Below, piece by piece: positions 1 through 11,360 of a stretch of DNA of 64,000 nucleotides (positions within the stretch are counted from its first letter, which is position 1; every line of letters begins with the position of its first letter). Location: contig NC_090711.1 in the NCBI RefSeq assembly GCF_040954835.1, positions 4,595,501 through 4,659,500 of the forward strand. The letters are read 5' to 3'. This DNA is from Lepisosteus oculatus. Its lineage: Eukaryota > Chordata > Actinopteri > Semionotiformes > Lepisosteidae. The position numbers were made by a program, and so were the translations under genes. The notes under the pieces are model-generated. The model had not been told where the DNA came from and did no database searches. It saw only the letters and a list, made by a program, of their open reading frames with translations.

Positions 1-2170
1 TCAGTCATTTTCTGTGACATTATTGTGATTCAACAGCGGCCATGCCTTAAAGTAATTCCATTCAATGTGAGACGCCTGCAAGCTTGCACAGGATACCCAT
101 TGCCATATACTGCTTTGTATGGGACAAAGATGAGGAAGGAGCCAGATATCCTGTATTGTTATGCACAATGACATCATCCAATCACCCTCACATTGTCTAA
201 AATTAGCAGCAGAATCTTGTTAATTGTCATCTATAGAAATGTAATTTCAATCTGAAACATTGAGGTCTTAGGTGGGAGATATCAACAACCTCAGGCTGTT
301 CCAGAAGACAGTCATTTATTCATCATGATCACTCTGCCACTTGAGATTAGACTCTTTTATTCTGTTTCTCTGGCATTGCAGCATTTTCCTAAAAGCTGAG
401 CTGTTGAATCAAATGTGTAGTCATGTATCAAACCTGCAGATGTGCAACACGCTGTGACATGAAAGTGTGATACAAGGCCAAATTATACATCCTACACACT
501 GTGGAGACTAGCAGGCCGGTCCTTGTTTGTCTGACCTCTCAAGGTATTTCTGCTTTGGCAAAGGAACTATGATATGGCTTGCCTTGATTAAATCAGATAC
601 CATATTTGAGTATTACAGCGAGAGGTTCTTTTCCTGTCATATGCTGACACATTACAGCTACACTGTATTTCTGCTTTTGATGGACTTTGTTGCTGATGTG
701 TCCTTAAATCTAATAATTATAGCTATGTTTTAATGTATGATACTGTGGTCATTTTCTTTTTCTCATCAAAACAAATCCCTGGGAATCAAAGCAATATCAA
801 ATTGGAATACTGTATCCACTTTTACATGGATTTCGACCACTCACTATATCTGAACGCTGGATAAGGATACAGTATTAACATATTTCAACTTTAACTAGAA
901 AAGAATGTAACTGAGGAGGCAGATCATGTTGTGTTTACTATATCTTGGTGTGATTTGTAGTTATATTTTAGAGGTGCTTTTCATTAAACATGTGAAACCC
1001 CGTCTTCAAGTCAAGAAAAACTACAACGTAACCACAGTCTGCATGGTAATATAACATAGTTGTTGGATAAAAATAGAGCAGAGAACTAATTAAGATCCGA
1101 GAAGAATTAATCACTCACCATTATCTTACCATCTTATCAAAGTGAGGATGTATCTTTAGTCGAACATATTAGCATCCACAAGTCATGGAAAGGCTAATGA
1201 GCTCTCTACACATATTAACGTGGTGGATTTTTTCCACTTGAGAGACGCCTCATCAGAAGACAGTGAGGTAAGGTATTTAGACAGAAAAAGGATATGTTGC
1301 CTCCAGCATCCTTCCTAGTCAGAAAGCAGCTCTCAACACCTAAGGGATTTAACAGGATTTTCCTCTGTTTTGACATTTCTGCTAATTTTATCATTAACTA
1401 ATTGGCCGTCTGAAATTTAACGACTCACGCCTGACCTTTACTTCCTTGTAGGACATTTGGCAAAGCCTAGGTCAGCAGGCCCTTCCAGCAATATCCTGTG
1501 GTGGATGTTCATTGCTGTTTGTACAGTCACAAGGCAAAAAGCACATGTGCCCTTCGTAAATAAACATGACAAGGTATGTTCATTTAAAAAAACAACGAAT
1601 TATTATTTCAGTTTAGTAATGTTTATTTCCGTTTTAAGTGATTGTTTTCATTTCCCATTTGCAAAAGGTGTAAGAATGGTTTTAAATGTTTTGTATTAGG
1701 TTTTTGCGACTTTTCTAAAGTATGAGAAAACAATGCTCTAGTCTATATAATTTGATCTGGCCTAAGAGCAGAGCAAAAGAATGCTTTCTTAAAAAATACT
1801 TTCTTTGATCCTTGGACATATTTTTCTTAATTTAAAAGAAAGAAAAAGAACTACTTATTTCTTATTTTTTCCCCTGTTTATTTTTGTGTAAGTGGTTTAG
1901 GAAGAATTGCTTCATGAGCCAAACTCATTTTGTGGTCTATCAAAAATCCAGGAAAATGAAATCAGACAGCACTATAAACTAAGACTGAAACATTGTGGCT
2001 TTAAAAAAAAAGTTCTCAGACTCATCATGTTTGTCCTGTCTAAAACTGAAAAAAATAAATAAATATAGGAACAAGTAAGACTTGGTCAATAATTACAAAA
2101 CTAGCAAGTACAGTATATTGAAGACATGTCAGTGACACTGAATTGCAATACTTTCACCCGAAACTTAACC
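1..2170. other. Noncoding spacer downstream of sox18
   Basis: No reading frame here has the codon pattern, splice sites or family resemblance of a gene. The open frames are short (about 80 codons or less) and unrecognised. The sequence is AT-rich with ordinary homopolymer runs. In human the gene beyond SOX18 is, as I recall, PRPF6, but I see no PRPF6-like exon. I recognise no repeat family in this stretch. Confidence 0.5.
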
Positions 2171-2174
2171 AACA

Positions 2175-3241
2175 CATGATATCACCATTCAAATTTTATT
2201 TTGCACAACAATTTTAAGCAATTTTAAAATATATATAAAAATTGACAATATTTACAGACAGAATAATACAAAAGTTACCATGAAATCAACAATTTTAATA
2301 GATATTGTGTAATGACCAGTGCTGTTATTATAAATAAAAGAAATTTAGCATTTTTGGAGCTTGCTGTCTGTGTCCAGGAAATTTAAAATGACGGAACATG
2401 TGAGCGACTGCAGCAATTTTACTCTGATTATTAAAAACACTGAGGGAATATACCATTTTCTTTAGTTTTATCTGTGATAGTTAATCTTTTCTGAAAGTAT
2501 TCTGTCATGGAGGACACGTACAGTAAAAATATCAAATATTAGAACCAATTCAATCAATTAGAAAATGACAAGGATAATAAAATACTGGTTTTAACATATT
2601 TATACCAACTATATTCAACAGTTATCAGGAGGGCCTGAATAGTGAGTTTGGTCCATTTTGGATTTGGATTTCAAGCAGTTTGTGGCTGAGATCCTGCTCA
2701 GATTAAACAAAATTATTTGTCTACAATCAAAATGCTTAAAAAAAACAACAACCACAACTTACAGACTAGGTTTGAGGAGCGACAAAACAGTACATTCTTT
2801 GTAACTAGTTCATTATCGCTGCTTCTCAGATTCCATTTTGATAATAAATGTCCTCATTTTATTATACTGTTGCCATGCACCCTAGAACATTTTATCAATG
2901 CAATTTCGTTATGTGGGGACATACCTATAATTTTAGAAAGTATGCTCTTTAACATAGTTTAATATTATCATAGCTTTTGTGTATCAGGCTATTTTATACA
3001 AATAGAAAACAGATTCCCAAATGCATGCACTTTGGAACCAGTGCAGATTTTGCCCCAGTTAATCACAAGTATACTGAAAATCAGTGGTAAAAATAAGGTG
3101 CACATAATGGAATGATTTTCCCATTATCATGCGTTAATGTTTGTGAGAAAAAACGACGCTTCAGTATGACTCGATGAGAACAATGGTGCAAAGTTTGCTC
3201 TGAAACAAAAGTGTCAATTTCCACACCAGCTCACTGACAGT
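2175..3241 (-). other. sox18: sox18 3' UTR with poly(A) signal
   Basis: This stretch follows the sox18 stop codon on the minus strand and is AT-rich and noncoding. Minus-strand AATAAA lies at 2200-2195 (TTTATT on the plus strand). Just downstream on the minus strand is a TG-rich stretch (TGGTGATATCATGTGTTGG), the usual arrangement for cleavage and polyadenylation. That implies a 3' UTR of about 1.05 kb. Another AATAAA-type hexamer near 2856 could be an earlier site. The end point is inferred from motifs only. Confidence 0.5.
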
Positions 3242-4889
3242 CTACCCCGTGATGCAGGCACTGTAGTACACAGCACTGCTGGCATCTGACAAGGCTGATA
3301 TCAAGGGGCTGTCCTCACAAGATATATGTCTGGGAGGCACCTTGGACATGGAGGCTGTGTAGTGCTGTCCCGGGCCCTCGAGACGAGTCCTGCTCATGTT
3401 CAGATACTGGTCAAACTCGTTGCGGTCAACTTCTGTCCAGAACTCAGAGTGATTAAGCTGCTCCACATTGTCCAGAGTGGGAGCTTCAGGCGGAGGTGAG
3501 AGCTGGCCCAGATGAGCTGTGAAGCCCCCCTGTGGGCCTGAGTAGACCTGGTTGTAATAAACACTGCTGGTGTGGGAGCCCTTCACCGCCTCAGCAACGC
3601 CCACGGGGTTCTGGGAGAAGGACATGTGTGTCCCCTCAGGCCCAGGGATGTGCCGCTTCTCCTGGTGGCTCTCTGGGGACTTCTGGGGGGGTGGGAGGTG
3701 GTGGTGGTGGTGGTGGTGCGGATTGTGGTGGTAGTTAATCCAGGGCACCAAGTTCACGTCGTCATGCATATGGGGTGGGAAGAAGACCGGATCGCCTTCT
3801 TCCAGCACATCCAGAGGAGACATCTCAGGCGTTGGCAGCCCATAGCTCTCAAACTCCGAGCCCACGGAGTGCAGGTCTCTGAAGTGGTTTAGCGGAGGCA
3901 GCTGGTGGTGACCCGACTGGCTCCCATTCTGGTGATTCATGCTGTAGTTTTCACCACCGCAAGTCTGGGAAAGGCCGTGAAGAAGGAGGCTTGGCTCCAT
4001 CCGCTTGATTTTCTTGGCTTGCTTCTTTCTCCTTGGGCGGTATTTGTAATTGGGGTGATCCTGGAGGTGCTGGAGCCTGAGTCTCTCAGCTTCTTCCACA
4101 AATGGACGCTTCTCGACCGTGCTCAGAGCTTTCCAGGATTGGCCTGCAAGAGGTTAATCAGCATTTCAATAACACAGCCGTGAAAATGGAGTCAATACAA
4201 ATGATTGTGATTGCAGACTTCAAGAATTTATTACTAGGAACACTAGTACTTGGCCATGCTGTGTATTGTGATGTTGACCAAAAATTAAAAACATGCTGAA
4301 AAATACCAACAAAACCAAAAACACAAACAAAAATATCATATGCATGGTTGGAGGTAAAAAGGGTATTTCTCTTTGCACAGTAATTACAGTATGATTATAA
4401 GTATAATATAATTACAGCATGAGAAACAGCTCTGTAGTTCATACAGTACATCTGCAGTGTATTTCAATCTGTTTAGAGAAAGAGCACACATTAAAAACAT
4501 GCACATTTTTTGAAAGATGCATTACATATTTTAAAAAGTGCCTTACCCAACATTTTGCTCAGGACTGCATTGTGCAGATCGGGGTTTTGCTGAGCCAGAC
4601 GTTTTCTTTCATCTTTTGCCCACACCATGAAAGCGTTCATGGGCCGGCGAATCCTAGACTCTGCTCCAGATTTCCCTTCTGAGATTCCCGAGGCCGGACC
4701 CAATCCACACCCAGATTCGGGGCTGGCAGTCCGGCCCTCAGCTCCTACCACAGATCCTGGATCTCCTATTCGGGTCTGGTTGAACCCCAGCCCGCGATCA
4801 GAGCTGGGGCTGTGGGCTGCGACCCATGAACAATCGCCCCTTGGCTGAGAAGTCTCCTCTCTACAATAATTAGACTCAGATATATTCAT
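3242..4889 (-). CDS. sox18: Transcription factor Sox18 (SoxF), two exons
   Basis: SoxF-group HMG-box transcription factor; in vertebrates SOX18 acts in the nucleus in endothelial and lymphatic development. Exon 1 is 4889-4547 and exon 2 is 4143-3242, joined across a 403 bp GT-AG intron (donor TTGG|GTAAGG, acceptor TTGCAG|GC). The product is 414 residues, against 384 in human as I recall. The HMG box covers about residues 79-150, with the [19 protein letters not shown] core. The intron falls inside the box at Gly115, a typical SoxF position. Residues 216-229 carry the [14 protein letters not shown] motif. A run of seven His is at 257-263. The EFDQYL motif, implicated in SoxF transactivation and beta-catenin contact, is near 356-361. 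The C terminus ([18 protein letters not shown]) is close to SOX18 rather than SOX17 or SOX7, as is the N-terminal GDCSWVAAH. The start is the first ATG of the exon 1 frame (MNISESN). No lesion is seen. Confidence 0.95.
3698..3718 (-). repeat. Coding CAC-triplet run (His tract) in sox18
   Basis: A GTG run on the plus strand reads as seven CAC histidine codons on the coding strand, with proline codons next to it. Because one codon is reused without synonymous variation, the tract is prone to slippage and may vary in length between individuals. Confidence 0.8.
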
Positions 4890-5061
4890 TCCAGCAAGAA
4901 AACCTTGTTTTTGTGAAAAATGTATTGTTAATTTAAAAAAAATGACAACTGCACGCTAACTTTTACCTTTTCCTTTACCTCTCAAAGGCTTGCCAAACTT
5001 TCTCTAGACCTTTTTTCCCAGAGATTTGGAACTAGTGGTGTGTGTTGATAAGCTCATGGTG

Positions 5062-5200
5062 TAAATATATAAATTCTACACCAATCAGAGCACAGGGTAG
5101 GAGGAGGGACGTTTTGTGGGACAGCTAGAGGAGGAGTTCCTCTCCCCACCAACCCAATGGGATGGTGAAATTCGAGAGGGGTATTGTTCCCAAGACCAAT
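5062..5200 (-). promoter_or_regulatory. sox18: sox18 core promoter: TATA-like box and CCAAT boxes
   Basis: Reading on the minus strand toward sox18, an AATTTATATATTTA box lies at 5075-5062. Inverted CCAAT boxes lie behind it at 5081-5085, 5154-5158 and 5196-5200 (plus-strand CCAAT). The TATA-like box would place the start site near 5035, giving a 5' UTR of about 145 bases before the ATG at 4889. An AACAAT core on the minus strand (5188-5183) resembles a SOX site, so autoregulation is possible but unproven. The spacing and order of the boxes are the evidence; no start site has been measured. Confidence 0.55.
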
Positions 5201-6324
5201 AGAGGACAGGACAAGAACATTAAGTGAATTTAGGTTAACAGCTTGGATCTATGCTGTATTCTCTTCCTCTGCTTGGTTGCAAGTTCTCTATCCTCTCCAA
5301 AGGCACGACTGCGGTCACAGATGACCAAAATCAAAGCCAAAGTCATTAGCAGCCCATTTTCAGAAGAAATGCAAAGGGCTGAAAAACTATAGGAATCCTC
5401 AAAGCATTTTTACCCCTTTTCCTTTTCCCATCTAAAAAATCTCAATAAATTCACAAATGTGAAAACAGACATTAACATAACCCTGTAAACAGGCTGTTTT
5501 TTTAAGACAAAATTCTCAGTTTATCTTATTGGCTCTTCTTGCACCTTTTTTTAACAGTACAAATGACTCAAGTGCCTACCTAAAAAGGAACGTTTCAGGT
5601 TTTTAGTGTGTTTTAATGGCATTTATTTGCTTTGAGTTAATTCCTATAATATTTCCCCAAAATAATTTGCATGTTATAATAAATCTAAAACCATGTCTAC
5701 TAACAGTATATTTATAAGTACATATAAAAGTACTGAGTGATTAAGAAAATAGTAAAATAATAATTATAGGAGTTCCATTAATTTATGGGATATTGAAGTT
5801 GGTATGATATTGACCACTATAAATATCTTTGAAAATAATAAATCCTTAAATCAGGACAGAGAACAGTTCCACCATGATAGTAAGTACTTAAATTTGTCTT
5901 GAAACTCAGGAAAAGACCACATAAAGCCCTTGTGAGCAAGTTATTTTCATTATAAAGTGCTGCCTGTTGCTGCAGCGTGGCTATTTTTAAGAGCATTGCA
6001 GTACACTGTCCTTTTGTCCAGCAAAAGAGAACGTTGATGTTGGAGACTCAATAACCCTTTGTCCTTTATAACACAAAAGAACATACTAAAATATAATACA
6101 ATAGGAACCAACTTCTGTATGTTGCTTCCTTCCAGGCAAATACTACAGGGCCTCATTAGTGACCTATTTAACTCCAGCTTTTTGGAAAAGACATTTAAAA
6201 AATAACCCGAAAATGTAAAAAATAAATAAATCAAGGACCAAAAGAATCCCTAGTGTCTCAACCTGTGAAAGTCTGAACGTGGTGAAGAGGAGAGAATGCC
6301 TTCGGTTACTGCTTATTAAAATTA
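5201..6324. other. Noncoding spacer upstream of sox18
   Basis: AT-rich sequence with no supportable gene. A minus-strand open frame at 5950-6234 is unrecognised and has no gene-like context. No repeat family is recognised. Confidence 0.5.
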
Positions 6325-6520
6325 ATTTACAAATGAGAGAAGACTATTTAGTTCTTTTAGATCCTAATAGCTAATTGATCCGAGGAACTTGTCCAGCCAT
6401 TTCACAAAAGAAACCAGGACATCAGCTCTAACACTATGACTGTGTAGTATGTTCCAAACTCCCACATCCCTTTGTGTAAAGAAGTGCCTCTTAAACGTGC
6501 TTCACTTCTGACTGATTTCC
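6325..6520 (+). repeat. Dispersed fish repeat family A, fragment
   Basis: The order of phrases (an attempted AGGCC..TTTAGTTC start, then AATTGATC, GTATGTTCCAAACTCCCACA, then TTTGTGTAAAGAAGTGCCTC) matches a dispersed repeat that I know from fish genomes and that is also present elsewhere in this window (near 11040, 19660, 21545, 44745 and 55610). The copy is degraded and partial. I cannot assign a class name from memory with confidence. Confidence 0.5.
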
Positions 6521-7189
6521 AGGCATACCAGCTAGGGGAGCTGGGATTGATGCACAACATCTATTGGTAGCTGTGTCTGTCCTTTTCAAAGCTGTGTCTG
6601 TGGTTACTGCACACAAAACATCCCATCCTCGTGCATTATCAGTGTTCCAGTCATGAAAGAGGACAAAAGAGGCAGCAATTCTATAGTGTAATTTTTATGT
6701 TTGTTAGTGTTCCATTAGGTTTAGTCTTACACCAACTAAACTGGCTCATAATAAAAATTATTCTACTACTACAGTTCAGTTCTGCGACATTAATGGCAAA
6801 GGATTATAATTTATTTGTTTTGTAGCAGACTTTGCATTAGTTTTGCTAGCAGTTTCACATACCCCAGGAGCTCTATTAATGCAACTTGCAAAATAGTAAC
6901 TAAATAATTAAGGCTTGTGTAGCATACCTCAAGTGATCTTTGAGTGGGTTAAGAGTGGTTGTGCCTTCTTTGTAGTGATGTGTGTGGGAAAATGTGGTTT
7001 GCATTATACTTTTGCACCACACGCCCCAGAATCAATACACAGGAAAGGTTGTAGCCGAGAATTTCATCTTGTGCTGAAACGGAGACAGCCACACCACTAT
7101 CTATAGAGGATCTTGAGCGCTGGAGAAATTTCTCAGTCTTTGATTGTAGCGTGGTTAGAGCATTATCATTTATGCCCTGTGTTTATTAT

Positions 7190-7632
7190 TTTATGGCAAG
7201 AAAACAAATGCACCGCATTCTCCTAGTAAGTGCAGATAAATAAATACATATGAGCCCACTGGAACTTTACTGGAAGGGGGCGAGGGGTGGGAGAGGGACT
7301 GCAGCGAGCTTTGAATTCTCACAATTTGTGTTTCTGTCGCACCGATGGACAGGAAGCTGGGGATGTTCCTGCTGCCTGCGGTGGCTGCGTCTGATAAGAT
7401 CAGCCGCAGAGAGCCAGCGAGGTGACCTCTCCCACCGCCCTCCTTGCCAGGCCTGGCGTCTGACGATCTGGCCTGCTGCCCAGCAACTGGCGCTCTCTGC
7501 TCTCTCTCCACACCCCTCCGCCAACCCCCCCCCGCCCCTCTGTCTCCTATTGCCAGAGCTGGGGCACCACACCTACACCACAGAGGAAATTTGGCTGCAG
7601 CTCCAGACTCCGCGTCTTACTGCTTAGTTTAA
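7190..7632. promoter_or_regulatory. GC-rich island, candidate sox18 enhancer
   Basis: About 440 bases of clearly higher GC than the surrounding AT-rich DNA, about 2.3 kb upstream of the sox18 ATG. Open frames appear on both strands, as GC-rich DNA produces by chance; none resembles a known protein. It holds TGATAAGA (GATA consensus) at 7392-7399 and an adjoining RUNX-like/ETS-like pair ACCACAGAGGAAAT at 7577-7590. These factors act in endothelial and blood cells, where SOX18 is active. An enhancer or noncoding first exon is inferred only. Confidence 0.35.
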
Positions 7633-8248
7633 ACACACACTTTCTTAATACGCGGAGTAAGAGAGGTCATGTTCACACAGAGCTATTTTAAATTCCTGCA
7701 GGAGAGAAGCACGTTGATGGATGAACACGTTTCTTGGGAATCCCTCCCATGTGTCTCCCGGCAATCGTCCTCATTTCTCTGGCCTCAGCTCCACCTCTGC
7801 TGTTTCAAGCGGTGTGCTCACTGTGTTCTGCACTGATGTCGTTTGAAAAAAGAAGCACACACACACAGCCATTCCTAACCATGACAAGGCTTTTCATTTA
7901 TTCTTCCATGTCGAGTGGTTTGGCTGTTAGGTATTTACAATATACATGTATGTTTTCTTTTAAAGTCTGCTCTGTAAAAGTTAGCTGAGCCATTGGAAAT
8001 CACTGTTGCTTCAAGATCCATATGTTTCTATCACAGAAGCAGTTGTTATTGGGAAAGAAGAAACGATACCAAGCTGTACATAATGATGGAGAGTCTTTTT
8101 TCTGAAGAGAATTGAGACCTGCTGACGTTTGAGAACTACTGCTCATGACAACCATTTAAAAATAAGAATTACAGTATCAACTAAACCTGGAGTCATAACT
8201 TACAGGATTAAATTACTTCTAGAATTCTTATACAGGTGAATGAATAAA
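7633..8248. other. Noncoding spacer
   Basis: No gene or recognised repeat apart from a short (AC)n run near 7857. The open frame at 7734-7988 has no recognisable product. Confidence 0.45.
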
Positions 8249-8372
8249 ATGTTAACATTTCTAACAGAAAATTGCAATTTTAATCAAATTGTTTTCTTAT
8301 TGTGGTTTAAATGTTCACATTTCTAATAGAAAATTGCAATTTTAATCAAATTGTTTTATTATTGTGGTTTAA
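8249..8372. repeat. Tandem duplication, 2 x 62 bp
   Basis: Unit 1 is 8249-8310 and unit 2 is 8311-8372, directly abutting, with 59 of 62 positions identical by eye. Each unit contains the 14 bp perfect palindrome AAAATTGCAATTTT (8268-8281 and 8330-8343), whose centre ATTGCAAT resembles a C/EBP site. Each also contains TGTGGTTT, a RUNX-type consensus (8301-8308 and 8363-8370). Confidence 0.9.
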
Positions 8373-9279
8373 TTATAATAGAAAAGGAACAGCAGCAAAA
8401 TGACAGCTTCAGGAAATCTATATATAAACCGAGTTCATAGTCTCTGCCTAGCTCCTCAGATATAAGTCTGTAAGACTGAGCTGTCACTGGGTGTGGTGTA
8501 GGTCATACTATTAAAATAACACTTTCTCAGGATATGACCCCTTTTTTATCTGCTGTCAAAGGTTATACATTTTTTTTAATTTAAAGGTTCACTTTTTCAT
8601 ATACTGTACAGAAACAAAGGAAGCCAGTTGCATTTTTAGTGTGCTGTCATTCCTCAAAATCAGTTTCCAGAGGGTTACTGTACACTTCTTTCTGATTAAA
8701 TGGCAATTCTATAAATAACTTTAAGAATACATTTGTCTGCTGTCAAATTACTGGTCTGTTACTACTTTGTAAACCTAGGACACTTTGCATTTAAAAGTGC
8801 TATTATTACTTACTCTGCTTATGTTTTTTAACTGATTTACTAATGAAAGTACATTCTCATATATTTTTCACAAATGTTGTTTTCTACCAACCTCCCAGAG
8901 AAAGCTAACACTTATTTGTGTTATTTAACTTGGAACAAAAATGAATCTAATTTTTTTTCAGAAATCATAAGGCAAACAGTGCAAAAAAGCTGTAGTATCT
9001 TACTAGAAATTATAAAAAACAGCTATATCCAGTGTCCATGCAATGATAGTGATGATTATTGATAACAAGATGATGTAAGTGTCTTCACTTTGATCAGAGA
9101 GGTCTAAGAGAAACATCTCCAAGTTTCCTTTTGTTGAAAATTACTCCATGTCCAAGGATATAAACAATCCTTCAGTATTAGTACAGCTGAATGAATCAAA
9201 CCACCTGCCATCCCATCCTTATGAGGGGTGAGAGTTAAAAAGCAATGACTACACTGCCATTGCAAGCCTAAAAGTATTT
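8373..9279. other. Noncoding spacer
   Basis: AT-rich, with no supportable gene, RNA gene or repeat seen. Confidence 0.45.
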
Positions 9280-9712
9280 TACAACATCTATCCATTTTCG
9301 AACTGCTTCTGGCAGGGGATAAGGAACCTATCCCAGCAAGCAATGGGCGCAGGGCAGGGTATATCCTGGAGAGTCCATCACAGATTATATGTAGTAACAC
9401 AAAAAAAATAAAAAGTATAAAAGAAGAAAATGTAGTTACATAATGTAATTTATCTAATTATATAATGTATAATATATAAATGTAAGAACTCTATCACAGG
9501 GCAGACACAAACACAGACCCACACACAGTCACACCAGGGCCAAATTTCCCAGGAGTCAATTAACTTGCCAGTATGTCCCTGGCATACCTACCCACACAAA
9601 ACTGGGGAGAACACACAAACTTCACATAGAAAGCACCACAGGTCCAGAATTGAACCCTGGGTCCCTGTGCTGTGAGACAGCTCTGTGCCACTGGGCCACC
9701 CCAGTTTAATTA
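9280..9712 (+). repeat. Dispersed fish repeat family B, near full, interrupted
   Basis: It begins with the ATCCATTTTCGAACTGCTTC phrase, continues through CCTATCCCAGCAAGCAATGG, CACACCAGGGCC and GGGGAGAACACACAAACTTC, and ends in GTGCCACTGGGCCACC. I recognise this string of phrases as a common dispersed repeat of fish genomes. The copy is split by a 109 bp AT-rich stretch (9384-9492) flanked by ATCACAG on both sides. Other copies lie at 15412 (reversed), 28641 (reversed, short) and 63930 (cut by the window end). Confidence 0.7.
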
Positions 9713-10414
9713 TGGTGACAAATGTTTGCTTTCTGACTGTCGCTTGAAGTGATAATTGCTGCTTCACATTCTAATTTGTCTTTCCAAAAACAGTCTGTGA
9801 TTTATTGATTCTTTAGGAGGATTGACTCCATTAATCTGAAGATTTTATTTGAAGTAGTCCTTATTTTCTGGCTGGCAGGTTCTCTGTTTAGTACTGTTTT
9901 CGCATCGTTATAGAAGAAAGCTCTCCCTTTTCTTTGGAAGTGCCCACTTTTCTAAAGGCTTTCTCTGCCCTGTGTAAATTTCCGAAACAAATCTTGTTCA
10001 CCACTGATTGCTAACAAAATAAACTAGGCTTTCAATAGGAAAGAGGAATTGTATAATTGGCGTTAACAGCTGAATGAAGGTATCCCATTCCTGTGTCACT
10101 TTCTGTGGAAATGCAGATCTGATTAGGTGATCTCAAGGCCAGCCAAAGTCAATGCTATCAGCACTGGACACACTTTGAGTTGGCACAAATTCATGGAGGG
10201 AAGATAATGAAAGAGACTTTTTTGTAACTCAATGAAAAGCTACAATGCAGGCTCTGACCTTCAGAGATGCAGTACATTTCTTTCCCATCTTGATTATCAT
10301 TGATTAGAACGTGCATTTTATTAAGTCTGTTTTTATTCAGGTATGTCAGTGGAGAACAAACTCTCATTTACAATGGCAACTAATTCATACAGAAGAGTAA
10401 ACAGTCTGAATGAG

Positions 10415-10475
10415 GGACTGTGCAGTACAACAGCATCTCACCTGGGATTCAAAGTCACAGCCCTCTGATCTGGAT
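10415..10475 (-). repeat. tRNA-derived SINE relic (B-box region)
   Basis: On the minus strand, GGGCTGTGACTTTGAATCCCAGGTG resembles the B-box part of a tRNA-derived SINE and is similar to the clearer copy at 25858-25955. Only the core is recognisable. Confidence 0.4.
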
Positions 10476-11039
10476 GTTTTTAAAACTGTGCTTTCTAGGT
10501 ATGTAGAAACTGAATAAAATGCATTTTAAAAAAAGTAGAACCCAGATCCTTTGTACTTTTTCCATTACATTTTTAATGTACTATATTTTGATTTTGTCTG
10601 AAACAAATTTGATATCAGGTCTTTGCATTCAAGATACAGTACTTCAAGATAAATCTAAACCAATGGACAGTCTGTTTAAAATAACACAATTATTTTTAAA
10701 ATATTTGCTGGCAGACAACACTCCTTTTTAAATATTGTAGTGTCAGCATAGTTGTGAGTCTCAAGGCATAGGGGAAAGGTTTTGTTTCATAGCAATCTTG
10801 GTAGCCATTTTGAAAGAGAGTTTTAAAGAATTCCATTCACCACAAAAAACAGGAAAACTATTTTGTGGTTTCCAAAGCTATTTGGAAAATGTGAAATAGA
10901 AGATGGGATTTTAAATACAATGTGTGCAAAAGGGCTGAGTGTTGTTAAGATGAGAAAACGGGTGCGTGTGTGTGTTGTCTACAATAATGCTAACATTTAT
11001 GTATAGCAACTTAGGCTACAAACAGAAGAAAGGCATGTA

Positions 11040-11360
11040 ACCTACAGTATCTTTGTATAAAGAAGTGCAGCCCATTCTCAGACCCAAATGTACTTCAATT
11101 TGTGTCCCTGGGTTCTTGTTTCAGCTCTTGAGTAGATGAGCTGTTGGAATATCTTTGTCAGTATCTTTTAGGATTCTAAAAACGGAAAGCTCCCCAGGAA
11201 AGCTCCTTTGTTCAAGCAAGAAGATGATTATTTTTATTTTTATAGTGTCTGTGCATGGAATGCTTTTTAGACCTATAACAGTCAGGGTCCCTCTTCTTTG
11301 AATATATTCCTGACTAAGGTGCACCTCACCATATCCATGTGCCTCAGAAGGTTTCACAAC
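11040..11360 (+). repeat. Dispersed fish repeat family A, fragment
   Basis: TTTGTATAAAGAAGTGCAGCC, then TGTGTCCCTGGGTTCTTGTTTC, then TTAGGATTCTAAAAAC and a diverged remainder follow the order of the middle of family A (see 6325). It is degraded and noncoding. Confidence 0.5.

Noticed and set aside
3532-4183. Plus-strand open frames opposite sox18
   Set aside because: They are antisense shadows of the sox18 coding exon with low-complexity composition (runs of Val and Gly from the CAC tract).
7250-7632. Open frames on both strands in the GC-rich island
   Set aside because: GC-rich DNA lacks stop codons by chance; no frame matches a known family, and frames exist on both strands.
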